Assembly (NCBI RefSeq): GCF_003148745.1
Contig: NZ_QGGU01000006.1
Coordinates: 237,198 to 301,197, forward strand
Direction: 5' to 3'
Length of the DNA stretch: 64,000 nucleotides
Source of the DNA: Pleionea mediterranea
Lineage (GTDB): Bacteria; Pseudomonadota; Gammaproteobacteria; Enterobacterales; Kangiellaceae
The translations under genes and the position numbers were made by a program. Below, in pieces: positions 1-10,544 of the stretch; positions within the stretch are counted from its first letter, which is position 1, and each line of letters starts with the position of its first letter. The notes beneath the pieces were generated by a model, which was not told where the DNA came from, searched no databases, and saw nothing but the letters and a program-made list of their open reading frames with translations.

Positions 1-1
1 G

Positions 2-802
2 TTTGTAGTCGATGGGTTGCGCGATAAAGGCGCTGTGTTTGTTGAGCATATTTCAGAAATTCCTTCAGACAGCATCTGTATTTTTAGTGCGCATGGGGTA
101 TCACAACGGGTCAAGCAAGCGGCAAAAGAGCGTAACCTCAAAGTATTCGATGCCACCTGCCCATTAGTTACCAAGGTCCATATGGAAGTCGCACGCGCCA
201 GTAAAAAAGCGCAGGAATGCATTCTTATTGGTCACAAAGGTCATCCGGAAGTTGAAGGAACCATGGGGCAATACGACAACAGTGAGTCAGGAATTTATCT
301 GGTTGAAACGGTTGAAGATGTAAAGCAGTTGGCAGTTAAAGATGAGAACAACTTGCATTTTGTCACTCAGACCACGTTATCCGTGGATGACACCAAGCAG
401 ATTATCGATGCGTTACAAACACGATTCCCCAATATCCAGGGACCCAGGAAAGACGACATTTGCTACGCTACACAAAATCGTCAGGATGCCGTACGGGAGC
501 TTGCATCTCGAGCTGATCTTTTGCTTGTAGTAGGCTCTCAAAACAGTTCAAATTCAAACCGCCTGCGTGAACTTGCCGAAAAAGAAGGGATCACCGCTTA
601 CCTGATTGATAATGCTGAGGAAATTCAAGGTGAGTGGCTAAAAGATGTTTCTAAAGTAGGGGTTACTGCCGGTGCATCTGCGCCCGAAATTCTCGTCAAA
701 CAAGTAATAGAGCAACTAAAGTCTATGGGTGGAATTGAAGCCGAAGAAATCGAAGGCAAGCCTGAAGATATCGTATTTGTATTACCTACGGAACTTCGCT
801 AA
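2..802 (+). CDS. ispH: 4-hydroxy-3-methylbut-2-enyl diphosphate reductase (partial, 5' end missing)
   Basis: IspH (LytB) carries out the last step of the MEP isoprenoid pathway, reducing HMBPP to IPP and DMAPP with a [4Fe-4S] cluster in the cytoplasm. The frame is already open at base 2. The fragment of 266 residues lines up with E. coli IspH from about residue 44, so roughly the first 43 residues, including the first cluster cysteine, lie outside the window. Visible landmarks are FSAHGVS, the second cluster cysteine in DATCPLV (fragment residue 53), HPEVEGTMG with the proton-donor Glu, TQTTLSVDD, and the third cysteine in DDICYAT (residue 154). SSNSNRL and TAGASAP near the end bind the diphosphate in the family. 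The C-terminus ends normally. A pilin operon follows after about 150 bp. Confidence 0.97.
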   Translation, partial: FVVDGLRDKGAVFVEHISEIPSDSICIFSAHGVSQRVKQAAKERNLKVFDATCPLVTKVHMEVARASKKAQECILIGHKGHPEVEGTMGQYDNSESGIYLVETVEDVKQLAVKDENNLHFVTQTTLSVDDTKQIIDALQTRFPNIQGPRKDDICYATQNRQDAVRELASRADLLLVVGSQNSSNSNRLRELAEKEGITAYLIDNAEEIQGEWLKDVSKVGVTAGASAPEILVKQVIEQLKSMGGIEAEEIEGKPEDIVFVLPTELR

Positions 803-813
803 CAAGCGATATT

Positions 814-828
814 TCACCTTAAATGTGA
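814..828. promoter_or_regulatory. imperfect palindrome TCAC-N7-GTGA between ispH and fimT
   Basis: TCACCTTAAATGTGA is an imperfect palindrome 12 bp after the ispH stop and about 125 bp before the pilin operon. It is close to the perfect palindrome at 18663-18678. The TCAC/GTGA arms suggest a dimeric regulator, but the protein is unknown and no flanking promoter could be fixed. Confidence 0.3.
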
Positions 829-951
829 TTGAGTTCGCATTTGAAATCAGTCACTTAACCGCTTATCGGCAAGCCAAATGCGCTTGTCGCCCCTCAGTTG
901 TATGTTCAAAGTAACGCGTTAATATTAGATTAAGGTTTTTTAATTAGATGA

Positions 952-1443
952 ATGTTAATGCGAAATCAAGGTTTTACCCTCATTGAGCTTTTGGTGACTG
1001 TGTCAATGGTAGCTATATTAGCTGCATTTGCAATTCCAGCATATCAAAGCACTATTCAAAGAAATCAGCTTACATCTTGTTCTAACAAAGTGGCTTCTGC
1101 GGTTCAGTTTGCCAAGTCAGAAGCTATTTCATCGAAACAGACGATTGTTGTACAGATTTTAAGTGGGGACAATCTTCAATATAGAGTCGGCACTGATGCT
1201 GATGAAAATGATGCAGTAGAAAATGACGATCTACTACAAGCACTCGAGTGCAGTGGTGAAGGTATATCACTCAATGTTACTGATAGTGTTACTCATATTG
1301 CTTTTGGTCCAACAGGATTTCGCAGTGATGGCCAGGGAATTATAAATTTTTTGACCTGTAATGAAGTTGGAGCGGGAAAGGTTTTTACCGTTTCAAACGG
1401 TGGTAGTGTCAGCAATCACGATGCTGCCTCAGGGAGTTGCTAA
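952..1443 (+). CDS. fimT: type IV minor prepilin, FimT/GspH family
   Basis: FimT is a minor pilin thought to help prime type IV pilus assembly, and in some bacteria it binds DNA for uptake. The short leader ends in Gly and is followed by the class III prepilin signature FTLIELLVTVSMVAILAAFAIPAY, given here only as its start (FTLIEL, with the +5 Glu), and a single N-terminal helix. The protein of about 163 residues has four cysteines (C36, C96, C131 and the penultimate-region C163), probably disulphide-bonded. Two in-frame ATGs, at 952 and 958, are possible and neither has a good ribosome site, so the start is uncertain by two codons. It is the first gene of fimT-pilV-pilW-pilX-pilY1-pilE and its stop overlaps the pilV start (TAATG). 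Confidence 0.9.
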   Translation: MLMRNQGFTLIELLVTVSMVAILAAFAIPAYQSTIQRNQLTSCSNKVASAVQFAKSEAISSKQTIVVQILSGDNLQYRVGTDADENDAVENDDLLQALECSGEGISLNVTDSVTHIAFGPTGFRSDGQGIINFLTCNEVGAGKVFTVSNGGSVSNHDAASGSC

Positions 1444-1982
1444 TGAAATTTGTTAAGACAGATGGTGTTTCCCTAATAGAAGTTCTTGTAACAACGCTGA
1501 TTCTAGGAATTGGCCTTTTAGGTGTCGCTGCCATGCAAGTAACCAGCGTTAACAGTTCTCAGGAAGGCTATTACCGAAGTCAGGCAACTGAGATAGCTGA
1601 GTCAGTCGCGTCGAGAATGCGAACAACAAGAATGTCCATTTATGACGGAATAACAACATTTGCAGATGTGATTGAGGATTATGCTGGTGAACCCTATGAC
1701 TGCTCTGCTGTGAAGTCTTGTATTGGAAGCGACTGTAACGATGAGGAGCTAGTTAACTTTGATAAATGGCAGTTATGCCAGGTGGCAAGCCGTGATTTGC
1801 CTGGCGGTGAAATTTACGTGAGAAACGTTAGTGGACTGCGCAGTAGAGTTGCTGTTTCATGGGATGTAGCACAAGCGCGGCAAGATACTGGGCAGAGAAC
1901 TATCTTGAATAACCAATGTTCGAGTGTAGGTGTACCTGATAATCAGGGGAAAGATTGTGTTGTATTGGAGATTATCCCATGA
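1443..1982 (+). CDS. pilV: type IV pilus modification/minor prepilin PilV
   Basis: PilV is a minor pilin of the tip-priming complex assembled with PilW, PilX and PilY1 in the inner membrane. The leader MKFVKTDG is followed by VSLIEVLVTTLILGIGLLG, with the +5 Glu and the IGLLG motif typical of PilV. The start is ATG 1443, which overlaps the fimT stop and has GGGAG at 1432-1436 six bases upstream; an in-frame TTG at 1437 is less likely. The soluble part is rich in Cys (about six), consistent with disulphides formed in the periplasm. The stop overlaps the pilW start by ATGA. Confidence 0.9.
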   Translation: MKFVKTDGVSLIEVLVTTLILGIGLLGVAAMQVTSVNSSQEGYYRSQATEIAESVASRMRTTRMSIYDGITTFADVIEDYAGEPYDCSAVKSCIGSDCNDEELVNFDKWQLCQVASRDLPGGEIYVRNVSGLRSRVAVSWDVAQARQDTGQRTILNNQCSSVGVPDNQGKDCVVLEIIP

Positions 1983-2704
1983 GAGTAGCCTTCAATAAAA
2001 ACAGTGGTTTTAGCTTAGTCGAGTTGATGATTGCTGGGATCCTTGGGCTTATTTTGCTTGCTGGTGTGATTTCCTTAATGTTAGGGACAAAACAAAGTTA
2101 CAGGACTCAAGACCAGCTAGGTGGTTTGCAGACTGATGGCCGGTTCGCTTTGCTTTTTATTGAGCGATTTGTAGAGAATGCGGGCTGGTTTGAGGATGTT
2201 GCTCCAAGCATTGATTCAGCAGTATCGTTTAGTGATATAGCAGATGGTGGCGCTACTGGTAATGATACTTTGGCCGTTCAAACAGAAGTGCCTGCAGGTA
2301 CAGGTATAGATTGTAACGGAAGCAGTGTTACAGGAACGGTCGTTAAAAATATATTTTCTCTTTCTGGAGATAGTTTAATGTGCCTTGGTAATGGTGGCGC
2401 TGTCGCACAACCTATTGTTGAAAATGTACAGTCATTCCAGGTGCTGTACGGTCTCGATTCTGACACTGATGGTGTTGTTAATCAGTATGTTAATGCAGCA
2501 GGTTTATCGGATGCAAAAGAAGTAATTTCTGTACAAGTGGGGCTTCTTCTTAGATCAACCGATAATGTTAGAAACCAAGCAGAAGAAGAAACATTTGATG
2601 TATTGGATATGTCACTAGACACAAACGATTTACGATTAAGACGGGTTTTTCAGAAAACTATTATGATTCCAAATCAAGCATTTTTAGCTTTAAGAAGTGA
2701 GTAA
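1979..2704 (+). CDS. pilW: type IV minor prepilin PilW
   Basis: PilW is another minor pilin of the priming complex. The leader MRVAFNKNSG is followed by FSLVELMIAGILGLILLAG, a standard prepilin methylation motif with +5 Glu, then GTKQSYRTQDQLGGLQTDGRFAL-type PilW sequence (shown only in part). The start ATG 1979 overlaps the pilV stop and is preceded by GGAG (1967-1970) eight bases away, so the longer open frame beginning at 1955 is not used. At 241 residues it is shorter than the approximately 270-350 residues common in pseudomonads. pilX follows after 14 bp. Confidence 0.9.
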   Translation: MRVAFNKNSGFSLVELMIAGILGLILLAGVISLMLGTKQSYRTQDQLGGLQTDGRFALLFIERFVENAGWFEDVAPSIDSAVSFSDIADGGATGNDTLAVQTEVPAGTGIDCNGSSVTGTVVKNIFSLSGDSLMCLGNGGAVAQPIVENVQSFQVLYGLDSDTDGVVNQYVNAAGLSDAKEVISVQVGLLLRSTDNVRNQAEEETFDVLDMSLDTNDLRLRRVFQKTIMIPNQAFLALRSE

Positions 2705-2718
2705 AGAGGAATTTATTG

Positions 2719-3237
2719 ATGTTCAATTCTAAACAGAACGGCGCTGCATTGTTTGTAGCATTAATTTTGTTGGCTGTTCTAATGGTGTTAGGGATTACAG
2801 CCGTAAGAAACAGTGTCTTGCAAGAACGAATGGCCACTAACATGCATCAGGGAAATATGACATTTAGTGTTGCTGAGTCTGGCGTAAATGCTTTTACTGA
2901 AATGGCGAATGATGGTGATGATGAACTAGATACTCACATCTTGCATAGGGTTCGAGTGGCTGGAGGCCCGGTTGAGTTTTGTGTCAATGAGCAGGGTAAA
3001 GAAGGAACTTGTGGAACTGATAAGTTTGATGGTTCAGAAATTGAAGCAAAGCTTACTATTGAGGCACGAGGTTGCAAGCCAACTCTATGTACCGGATTTA
3101 GTACTGGAGAAGGAAAAGGTGGCTTGAACTGTCAGCTTTATGAGGTTGACTCAACCAGCTCTGGTTATGAGTTGACAGATTCTGTTGAATTATGGGCTTT
3201 TCAGTTAACTGCTTTTTGCAGTGGACAAGATTCTTAA
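2719..3237 (+). CDS. pilX: type IV minor pilin PilX
   Basis: PilX is the minor pilin that accompanies PilY1. The N-terminus has QNGAALFVALILLAVLMVLG and then the family motif NSVLQERMATNM. As is usual for PilX, it lacks the canonical +5 Glu. The start ATG 2719 has GAGGA at 2706-2710; a TTG three bases earlier is disfavoured. The C-terminal half has several cysteines, including C-x4-C-like pairs, probably disulphides. It lies 38 bp upstream of pilY1 in the same operon. Confidence 0.85.
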   Translation: MFNSKQNGAALFVALILLAVLMVLGITAVRNSVLQERMATNMHQGNMTFSVAESGVNAFTEMANDGDDELDTHILHRVRVAGGPVEFCVNEQGKEGTCGTDKFDGSEIEAKLTIEARGCKPTLCTGFSTGEGKGGLNCQLYEVDSTSSGYELTDSVELWAFQLTAFCSGQDS

Positions 3238-3275
3238 GTTTAAGATTACGCAATGCATATTGCGGGAGGTAAGTA

Positions 3276-6200
3276 ATGGGTAAATTGACAAAGTATTTAA
3301 AAGTGGCAGTTTTTTTTAGCATTTACACTGCATTTTGCGTGTCGTCGGCCTATGCAGACGATACAGAAATTTTTTACAGTGAAAGTAACCGGAATCCACA
3401 AATACCTAATATTTTATTCATTGTTGACACCTCTGGAAGTATGAGTTCAGATGCGACTTCAGACGAAGACGGTCCTGACAGGCTTGAAGTCGTTCAGAAC
3501 ACCTTGCTTCAATTGATTGAGACTTTGCCAGAATCAAATGTAGGGCTGTCACGATTTACGGTGCCCGGTGGCCCTATTTTATACCCTGTTACCAATATTA
3601 ACAGACCGATTGACCCAAGTGTTGTTGCGCCAATCGATAGGGGGATTAATGATGTTGAAGAATACACCGATGGTAGTGAGACTTTAGTTGGTGGTACGTC
3701 CATGGATTTGAATACTCATAATACAATTGGATTACGGTTTGAAGATCTTTTAATTCCTCAAGGTGCACTGATAGTTTCCGCCTCTATTTCATTTACAAGC
3801 AAACAAGCTTCCAGTGGCGATGCTGCTTATAGAATTTTTGCCGAGAATGTTGATGATGCAGCTCAGTTTACAACAAATCCAACCTCTGTCAGTTCAAGAA
3901 CATCAACTACGGCTTCTGTTGACTGGCAGCCTACTGACTGGGAAGAAGATGTTTCTTATTCTACACCTGAATTGAAAACAATGGTTCAGGAAGTTGTGGA
4001 TCGAACTGGCTGGTGTGGCAGAAATGCCATGAGTTTTAAGGTTCAGCATCTGTCCGGTGATGAAAGACACGCCTATACTTACGAAACGCCGGGCGGAACA
4101 GCACCTGTTCTAAGGGTAAAGTATTCTTCTGTATTACCGACCGGTGCAACGGGCTGTATAAAAGGAAGTATCAATTCTCAGGTTTCGGCTTCAAAAGATG
4201 ACTTTGAGTTTACTCCTACTCATACCAGAGATGGCAGTTACCTTAATATGAAAAACAATAATGATGTAGGTTTAAGGTTTAAAAATATTCTTGTTCCTCA
4301 AGGAGCAACCATCCGAAGAGCGTTTATTACGTTTTATGCCTGTGACACTCATACATCCAGTTCTTCTAACACTATTTATGCATTGGATATGGATACTGCT
4401 ACGTCAAGAAACAAAGATTTTCCTGATGCGGCCAAAGCACCCGGGGTATCCTGGGCTCCTGGTGGATGGCAAAGTGGTCGTAACTACAATACAGTTGATC
4501 TAAGTACTAGTGTCCAGCACGTTATAAATCGAACCGGTTGGCTGCCTGGTAATGACTTAGGCTTCTATATTGAATCGACTGGTAACGAACGTTGTGGTAC
4601 CACCCGTGACAATAATGTCAATAGAGCGCCAAAGTTATACATTGAATACGAAGGCCGCTATCAGCCTAATACAATTACTGCACGTGAAGATCTTAAAAAT
4701 GCGGTTAGAGGGTTAACCCACCAAAACTGGACACCTATTGCTGATGTTATGGCTGAAGCTGGATTATACTTTAAAGGTGAAGAAGTCCGGTATGGTTTGA
4801 ATAGAGGGAGTTTTGATAATCATAGAGCTAATGCTCGAGTTAGTCATCCAAACTCATATTTCGGTACTTTAAACAGGCCGTCGGGCTGTACCGATACTAA
4901 CCCTTCATCTGCAGATTGTAAGTCTGAGTATATAACTCAGGGTGCTATGTACGATTCTCCCATTAAGGAAGCCTGTGCAACCAACCATATTGTATTTTTA
5001 TCCGATGGTGAACCTACCTGGATGGATAGTGACACACCAGCGCTTTACAATCGCTGGGAAGGAGAATCTTGTGACGATGGTTTCAGTGATACTACTAATG
5101 GTAGAGGCGGAAATTGTGCTATTCAAATTGCTGGTCACCTCGCTTCAACTGATTTAAATGACGTCCTCAGCAAAAAGCAAACTGTTCGTACTCATACTAT
5201 TGGTTTTGGTATCGACTCCGAAGTTCTTAAAAGAATGGCTCTTGCGGGTAACAACAAATCTAATGCGCTTACTATGAGCCTAAAAGAAGATGGTAAAGAT
5301 ATAGAGATTGATGGTTATTATTCCGCAAATGATCAAGCGGATCTATTGGAAGCTTTTAAAGCAATTGTTGGTGATATTCGTAAAGTTAACTCTACTTTTA
5401 TTGCACCCGGCCTGTCTGTAAATCAGTACAATCGCTTAACCCATAATGATCAACTTTATTTTTCATTATTTAGACCAACCGATAAACCAGTTTGGGAAGG
5501 CAACGTTAAGCGATATCAATTAGATGGCGGGAAAGTGGTCAGTAGAACGCTTGATGCAAATGGTGAACCAAAGCTAGCAGTGGATGACACTACTGGTCAA
5601 TTTGAAGATTATGCTAAAAGTTGGTGGAGTTCTAAACAAGATGGAAATGTTGTGCCGGAAGGTGGTGTTGCAGAACAACAAGAAGTTGGAAGAACATTAT
5701 ACTCAAACTTAAATAATTCATCTGAATTAACCTCTGCCGCTAATACAATAACTACTGACAATGCAAATATAACACTAGGTATGCTTAATGCAGTAGATGA
5801 CGAAGATAAGGAAGCGGTTATAAAGTGGGGACTTGGTTATGATCTAGCAGATAGCTCAGACTCAACGCCACATAGAGTTATTGGTGACCCGCTTCATTCA
5901 AGACCTACTTTGGTTGCCTATAATACACCCAATAATACAACAACAGATCCAGATGACTTCATTGAGAGATCGGTCTTTTATGTTGGCACTAACAATGGCT
6001 ATTTACATGCCTTTGAAGCAGAAACCGGTAAAGAGGTTTGGTCATTTATTCCCTCTGAATTGCTGCACTTATTAAAACATGCAAAAGAAAATGACAGTAC
6101 CACTAGCCATAAATATGGCATGGATGGCGAAATTGCTGTTTATGTGGACGATGCAAATGGCAATTCAGCCGCGGATGAAGGAGAGTCTGTATATTTGTAT

Positions 6201-7379
6201 GCTGGTATGCGACGTGGTGGAAACTCCTACTATGCTTTTGATATTACAGATCCTGATGCGCCTTCTTTAATGTTTCATTTAAATAGAGAAAATGCAGGAT
6301 CCAAGTTTACCCGGTTAGGGGAAACTTGGTCACGACCTGTCATTACCCGAATGAATATTGGAACAAATGAGTCAGAAAAGAATCGTCTAGTGATGATTTT
6401 TGGTGGTGGTTATGATGATGCTCATGATAGCACCGAACAAGCTTCTGTAGATGCCACTTTAGGTGACAGAGTCTATATTGCTGATGCATTAACAGGTGAG
6501 CATATCTGGGATTCCGGCTCAGTATCTGCTGTTAATTCAATGGATGCAGTACCATCGAATATTAAAGCAGTAGATTTTGATAATGATGGCTTAATTGACA
6601 ATATTTATGTATCAGATTTAAAAGCTCAGGTTTTCAGATTTGATGTTGATAATTCTACTGGCAACATCACTGGTGGTCGAATTGCAAATCTTCAAGGGGC
6701 TGGTGGCTTGGTCAATAACCGACGCTTTTACGTTTCTCCGGACGTGGCTATTTTACGAGATCCTATAACCGGTAAAACATTTGTGAACGTCACCATTGGC
6801 TCCGGTTATCGTGCAAACCCACTTAATAAAACAGTTAACGAGATGATATTTTCATTGAGGGATTATGGCGCATTCAGTGGCACATTCACTAAAGATATTA
6901 ACATCTCTGACTTGGTTCAGCTAAATGGTAACTTCGGTGATGCTGAAAGTGGTGAAAGTAAGGTTCTCGAGGCTATAAATGATGACGTTAATCAAAAGTA
7001 TGGCTGGTACTATGATTTTTCAACTATCGGCGAAAAGGTTATGGGGGAAGCGGTTACATTTAACAATAAGATTTTATTTACAACTTATTTACCTCCTTCA
7101 TTAACATCGGCATGTGAAGCTGCTGCTGGAAGCTCAAGATTTTATGCCATTTCTGCACTTGATGGACAACCTTATATCGACACTGATAATAACAATATCA
7201 TTGACGAAAATGATTTGTTTTTAAATTTGCCTGGCGATGGTATTTCACCCGAACCGCAAATTCTATTGCCTACTAATTCAAAGCCAATAGTCATAGTTGG
7301 ACGAAATGTATTGGACGGAGTTTTAAAAGAGCCTCCATTACGGCTGACTCCGGTTAAGTGGCGTCATATTCAGGATTAA
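3276..7379 (+). CDS. pilY1: type IV pilus assembly/adhesin protein PilY1
   Basis: PilY1 sits at the pilus tip or outer surface. It promotes pilus extension, adhesion and mechanosensing. The 1367-residue protein has a Sec signal peptide ending SSAYA and a von Willebrand A domain with the MIDAS motif DTSGSMS at residues 51-57; the VWA sequence resumes with VFLSDGEP near residue 573. Two related modules, about residues 146-284 and 324-460, lie between the two VWA parts. The C-terminal beta-propeller (from about residue 864, IGDPLHSRP) carries the calcium-binding loop DFDNDGLID at residues 1100-1108, equivalent to the site needed for extension in Pseudomonas. The start has a good GGGAGG site. It is located between pilX and pilE. 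Confidence 0.95.
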   Translation: MGKLTKYLKVAVFFSIYTAFCVSSAYADDTEIFYSESNRNPQIPNILFIVDTSGSMSSDATSDEDGPDRLEVVQNTLLQLIETLPESNVGLSRFTVPGGPILYPVTNINRPIDPSVVAPIDRGINDVEEYTDGSETLVGGTSMDLNTHNTIGLRFEDLLIPQGALIVSASISFTSKQASSGDAAYRIFAENVDDAAQFTTNPTSVSSRTSTTASVDWQPTDWEEDVSYSTPELKTMVQEVVDRTGWCGRNAMSFKVQHLSGDERHAYTYETPGGTAPVLRVKYSSVLPTGATGCIKGSINSQVSASKDDFEFTPTHTRDGSYLNMKNNNDVGLRFKNILVPQGATIRRAFITFYACDTHTSSSSNTIYALDMDTATSRNKDFPDAAKAPGVSWAPGGWQSGRNYNTVDLSTSVQHVINRTGWLPGNDLGFYIESTGNERCGTTRDNNVNRAPKLYIEYEGRYQPNTITAREDLKNAVRGLTHQNWTPIADVMAEAGLYFKGEEVRYGLNRGSFDNHRANARVSHPNSYFGTLNRPSGCTDTNPSSADCKSEYITQGAMYDSPIKEACATNHIVFLSDGEPTWMDSDTPALYNRWEGESCDDGFSDTTNGRGGNCAIQIAGHLASTDLNDVLSKKQTVRTHTIGFGIDSEVLKRMALAGNNKSNALTMSLKEDGKDIEIDGYYSANDQADLLEAFKAIVGDIRKVNSTFIAPGLSVNQYNRLTHNDQLYFSLFRPTDKPVWEGNVKRYQLDGGKVVSRTLDANGEPKLAVDDTTGQFEDYAKSWWSSKQDGNVVPEGGVAEQQEVGRTLYSNLNNSSELTSAANTITTDNANITLGMLNAVDDEDKEAVIKWGLGYDLADSSDSTPHRVIGDPLHSRPTLVAYNTPNNTTTDPDDFIERSVFYVGTNNGYLHAFEAETGKEVWSFIPSELLHLLKHAKENDSTTSHKYGMDGEIAVYVDDANGNSAADEGESVYLYAGMRRGGNSYYAFDITDPDAPSLMFHLNRENAGSKFTRLGETWSRPVITRMNIGTNESEKNRLVMIFGGGYDDAHDSTEQASVDATLGDRVYIADALTGEHIWDSGSVSAVNSMDAVPSNIKAVDFDNDGLIDNIYVSDLKAQVFRFDVDNSTGNITGGRIANLQGAGGLVNNRRFYVSPDVAILRDPITGKTFVNVTIGSGYRANPLNKTVNEMIFSLRDYGAFSGTFTKDINISDLVQLNGNFGDAESGESKVLEAINDDVNQKYGWYYDFSTIGEKVMGEAVTFNNKILFTTYLPPSLTSACEAAAGSSRFYAISALDGQPYIDTDNNNIIDENDLFLNLPGDGISPEPQILLPTNSKPIVIVGRNVLDGVLKEPPLRLTPVKWRHIQD

Positions 7380-7397
7380 ATTAAGAGAATGTTTTAT

Positions 7398-7823
7398 ATG
7401 AAAAAGTCAGGTTTTACTCTTGTTGAGTTGATGATAGTTGTCGCCATTATTGGTTTGGTAGCTGCAATTGCTTATCCTAGTTACGAGGCTTATATCGTTC
7501 GCTCAAAAAGAGCGGACGGTATGGCTGCAATGTTAAACGCAGTAAGTGCAATGGAAAGGCATCGAGCGGTTAATATGCGCTATACCGGAGCGGCTGCAGA
7601 TACTACATTTGAAAAAGACATTCCTGTTGGTGAAGCGAATCCTTATTATGAGCTGTCATTGGGTACAGTGACGGCATCGACTTACATTATTAGGGCAACG
7701 CCTCAAAACTCCATGACCGGTAAAGATGGTGCATTGTCTATCAATCAAGCCGGGGTTAAAACTTGGACCGATAAAAATGGCAACACAAGCAACTGCTGGC
7801 CAGAAAGTGGTAATAGCTGTTAA
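7398..7823 (+). CDS. pilE: type IV minor prepilin PilE-like
   Basis: This protein of 141 residues has the leader MKKSG and then [20 protein letters not shown], the classical prepilin cleavage and N-methylation site with +5 Glu. The C-terminal Cys pair ([10 protein letters not shown]) forms the D-region disulphide of the family. ATG 7398 is chosen over ATG 7389 because AAGAGA (7383-7388) is about ten bases from 7398 but directly abuts 7389. It is the last gene of the minor-pilin operon, where PilE-type minor pilins usually sit in Pseudomonas-like clusters. It could also be called a major-pilin-like protein, but its position favours the minor role. Confidence 0.88.
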   Translation: MKKSGFTLVELMIVVAIIGLVAAIAYPSYEAYIVRSKRADGMAAMLNAVSAMERHRAVNMRYTGAAADTTFEKDIPVGEANPYYELSLGTVTASTYIIRATPQNSMTGKDGALSINQAGVKTWTDKNGNTSNCWPESGNSC

Positions 7824-7846
7824 CTTTTTACTTTAACAATCATTCC

Positions 7847-7869
7847 AAGGCCGCTATTGCGGCCTTTTT
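7847..7869 (+). terminator. Rho-independent terminator after the pilin operon
   Basis: AAGGCCGC, loop TATT, GCGGCCTT, followed by T-rich sequence. The stem is perfect and lies 23 bp after pilE, separating the pilin operon from queA. Confidence 0.9.
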
Positions 7870-7944
7870 CTTGTTTATTAGACTCTCGTTATTGACCACT
7901 ATTTCAGGTAGAATTGCGCCTCATTTAAACACTGTCAAAGTGCC

Positions 7945-10142
<2,198 letters not shown>

Positions 10143-10190
10143 CCAGTATTAATATTTTATTTTTTAACATTTAAATTTTAGGGGATTACT

Positions 10191-10499
10191 ATGTTATTAG
10201 CAGCGCAACCAGGTGGCAGCCCAGTCAGTTTCTGGATCATGATGGGTTTATTTGTTGTTATTTTTTACTTTTTGATTATTCGTCCTCAATCAAAACGTCA
10301 AAAAGAACATAAAAAAATGATTGAAGCCATCGATAAGGGTGATGAAGTATCGACGGCCGGTGGAGTGCTAGGCAAAGTAAACAAAGTAACTGACAACTAC
10401 ATCATCATTACCATCGCCGATGACGTTAATATAAGTGTGCAAAAACACGCAGTAAACGCGGTTTTACCGAAAGGCACTTTAAAGTCGATTAAAGAATAA
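10191..10499 (+). CDS. yajC: preprotein translocase subunit YajC
   Basis: YajC is a small inner-membrane partner of SecDF that associates with SecYEG. The 102-residue protein has a single membrane helix (about residues 15-34) ending FLIIRPQSKRQKEHKKM, the family signature, followed by the GDEVSTAGGVLGKV beta-rich domain. AGGGGA lies before the ATG. It is 45 bp upstream of secD in the standard queA-tgt-yajC-secD-secF order. Confidence 0.97.
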   Translation: MLLAAQPGGSPVSFWIMMGLFVVIFYFLIIRPQSKRQKEHKKMIEAIDKGDEVSTAGGVLGKVNKVTDNYIIITIADDVNISVQKHAVNAVLPKGTLKSIKE

Positions 10500-10544
10500 A
10501 CTCAAATTAAGAGTACTATCGATAAAAAATAATAAGGAATCAGT

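Noticed and set aside
729..914. Short plus-strand frame at the ispH end
   Set aside because: Overlaps ispH in another frame and has no family features.
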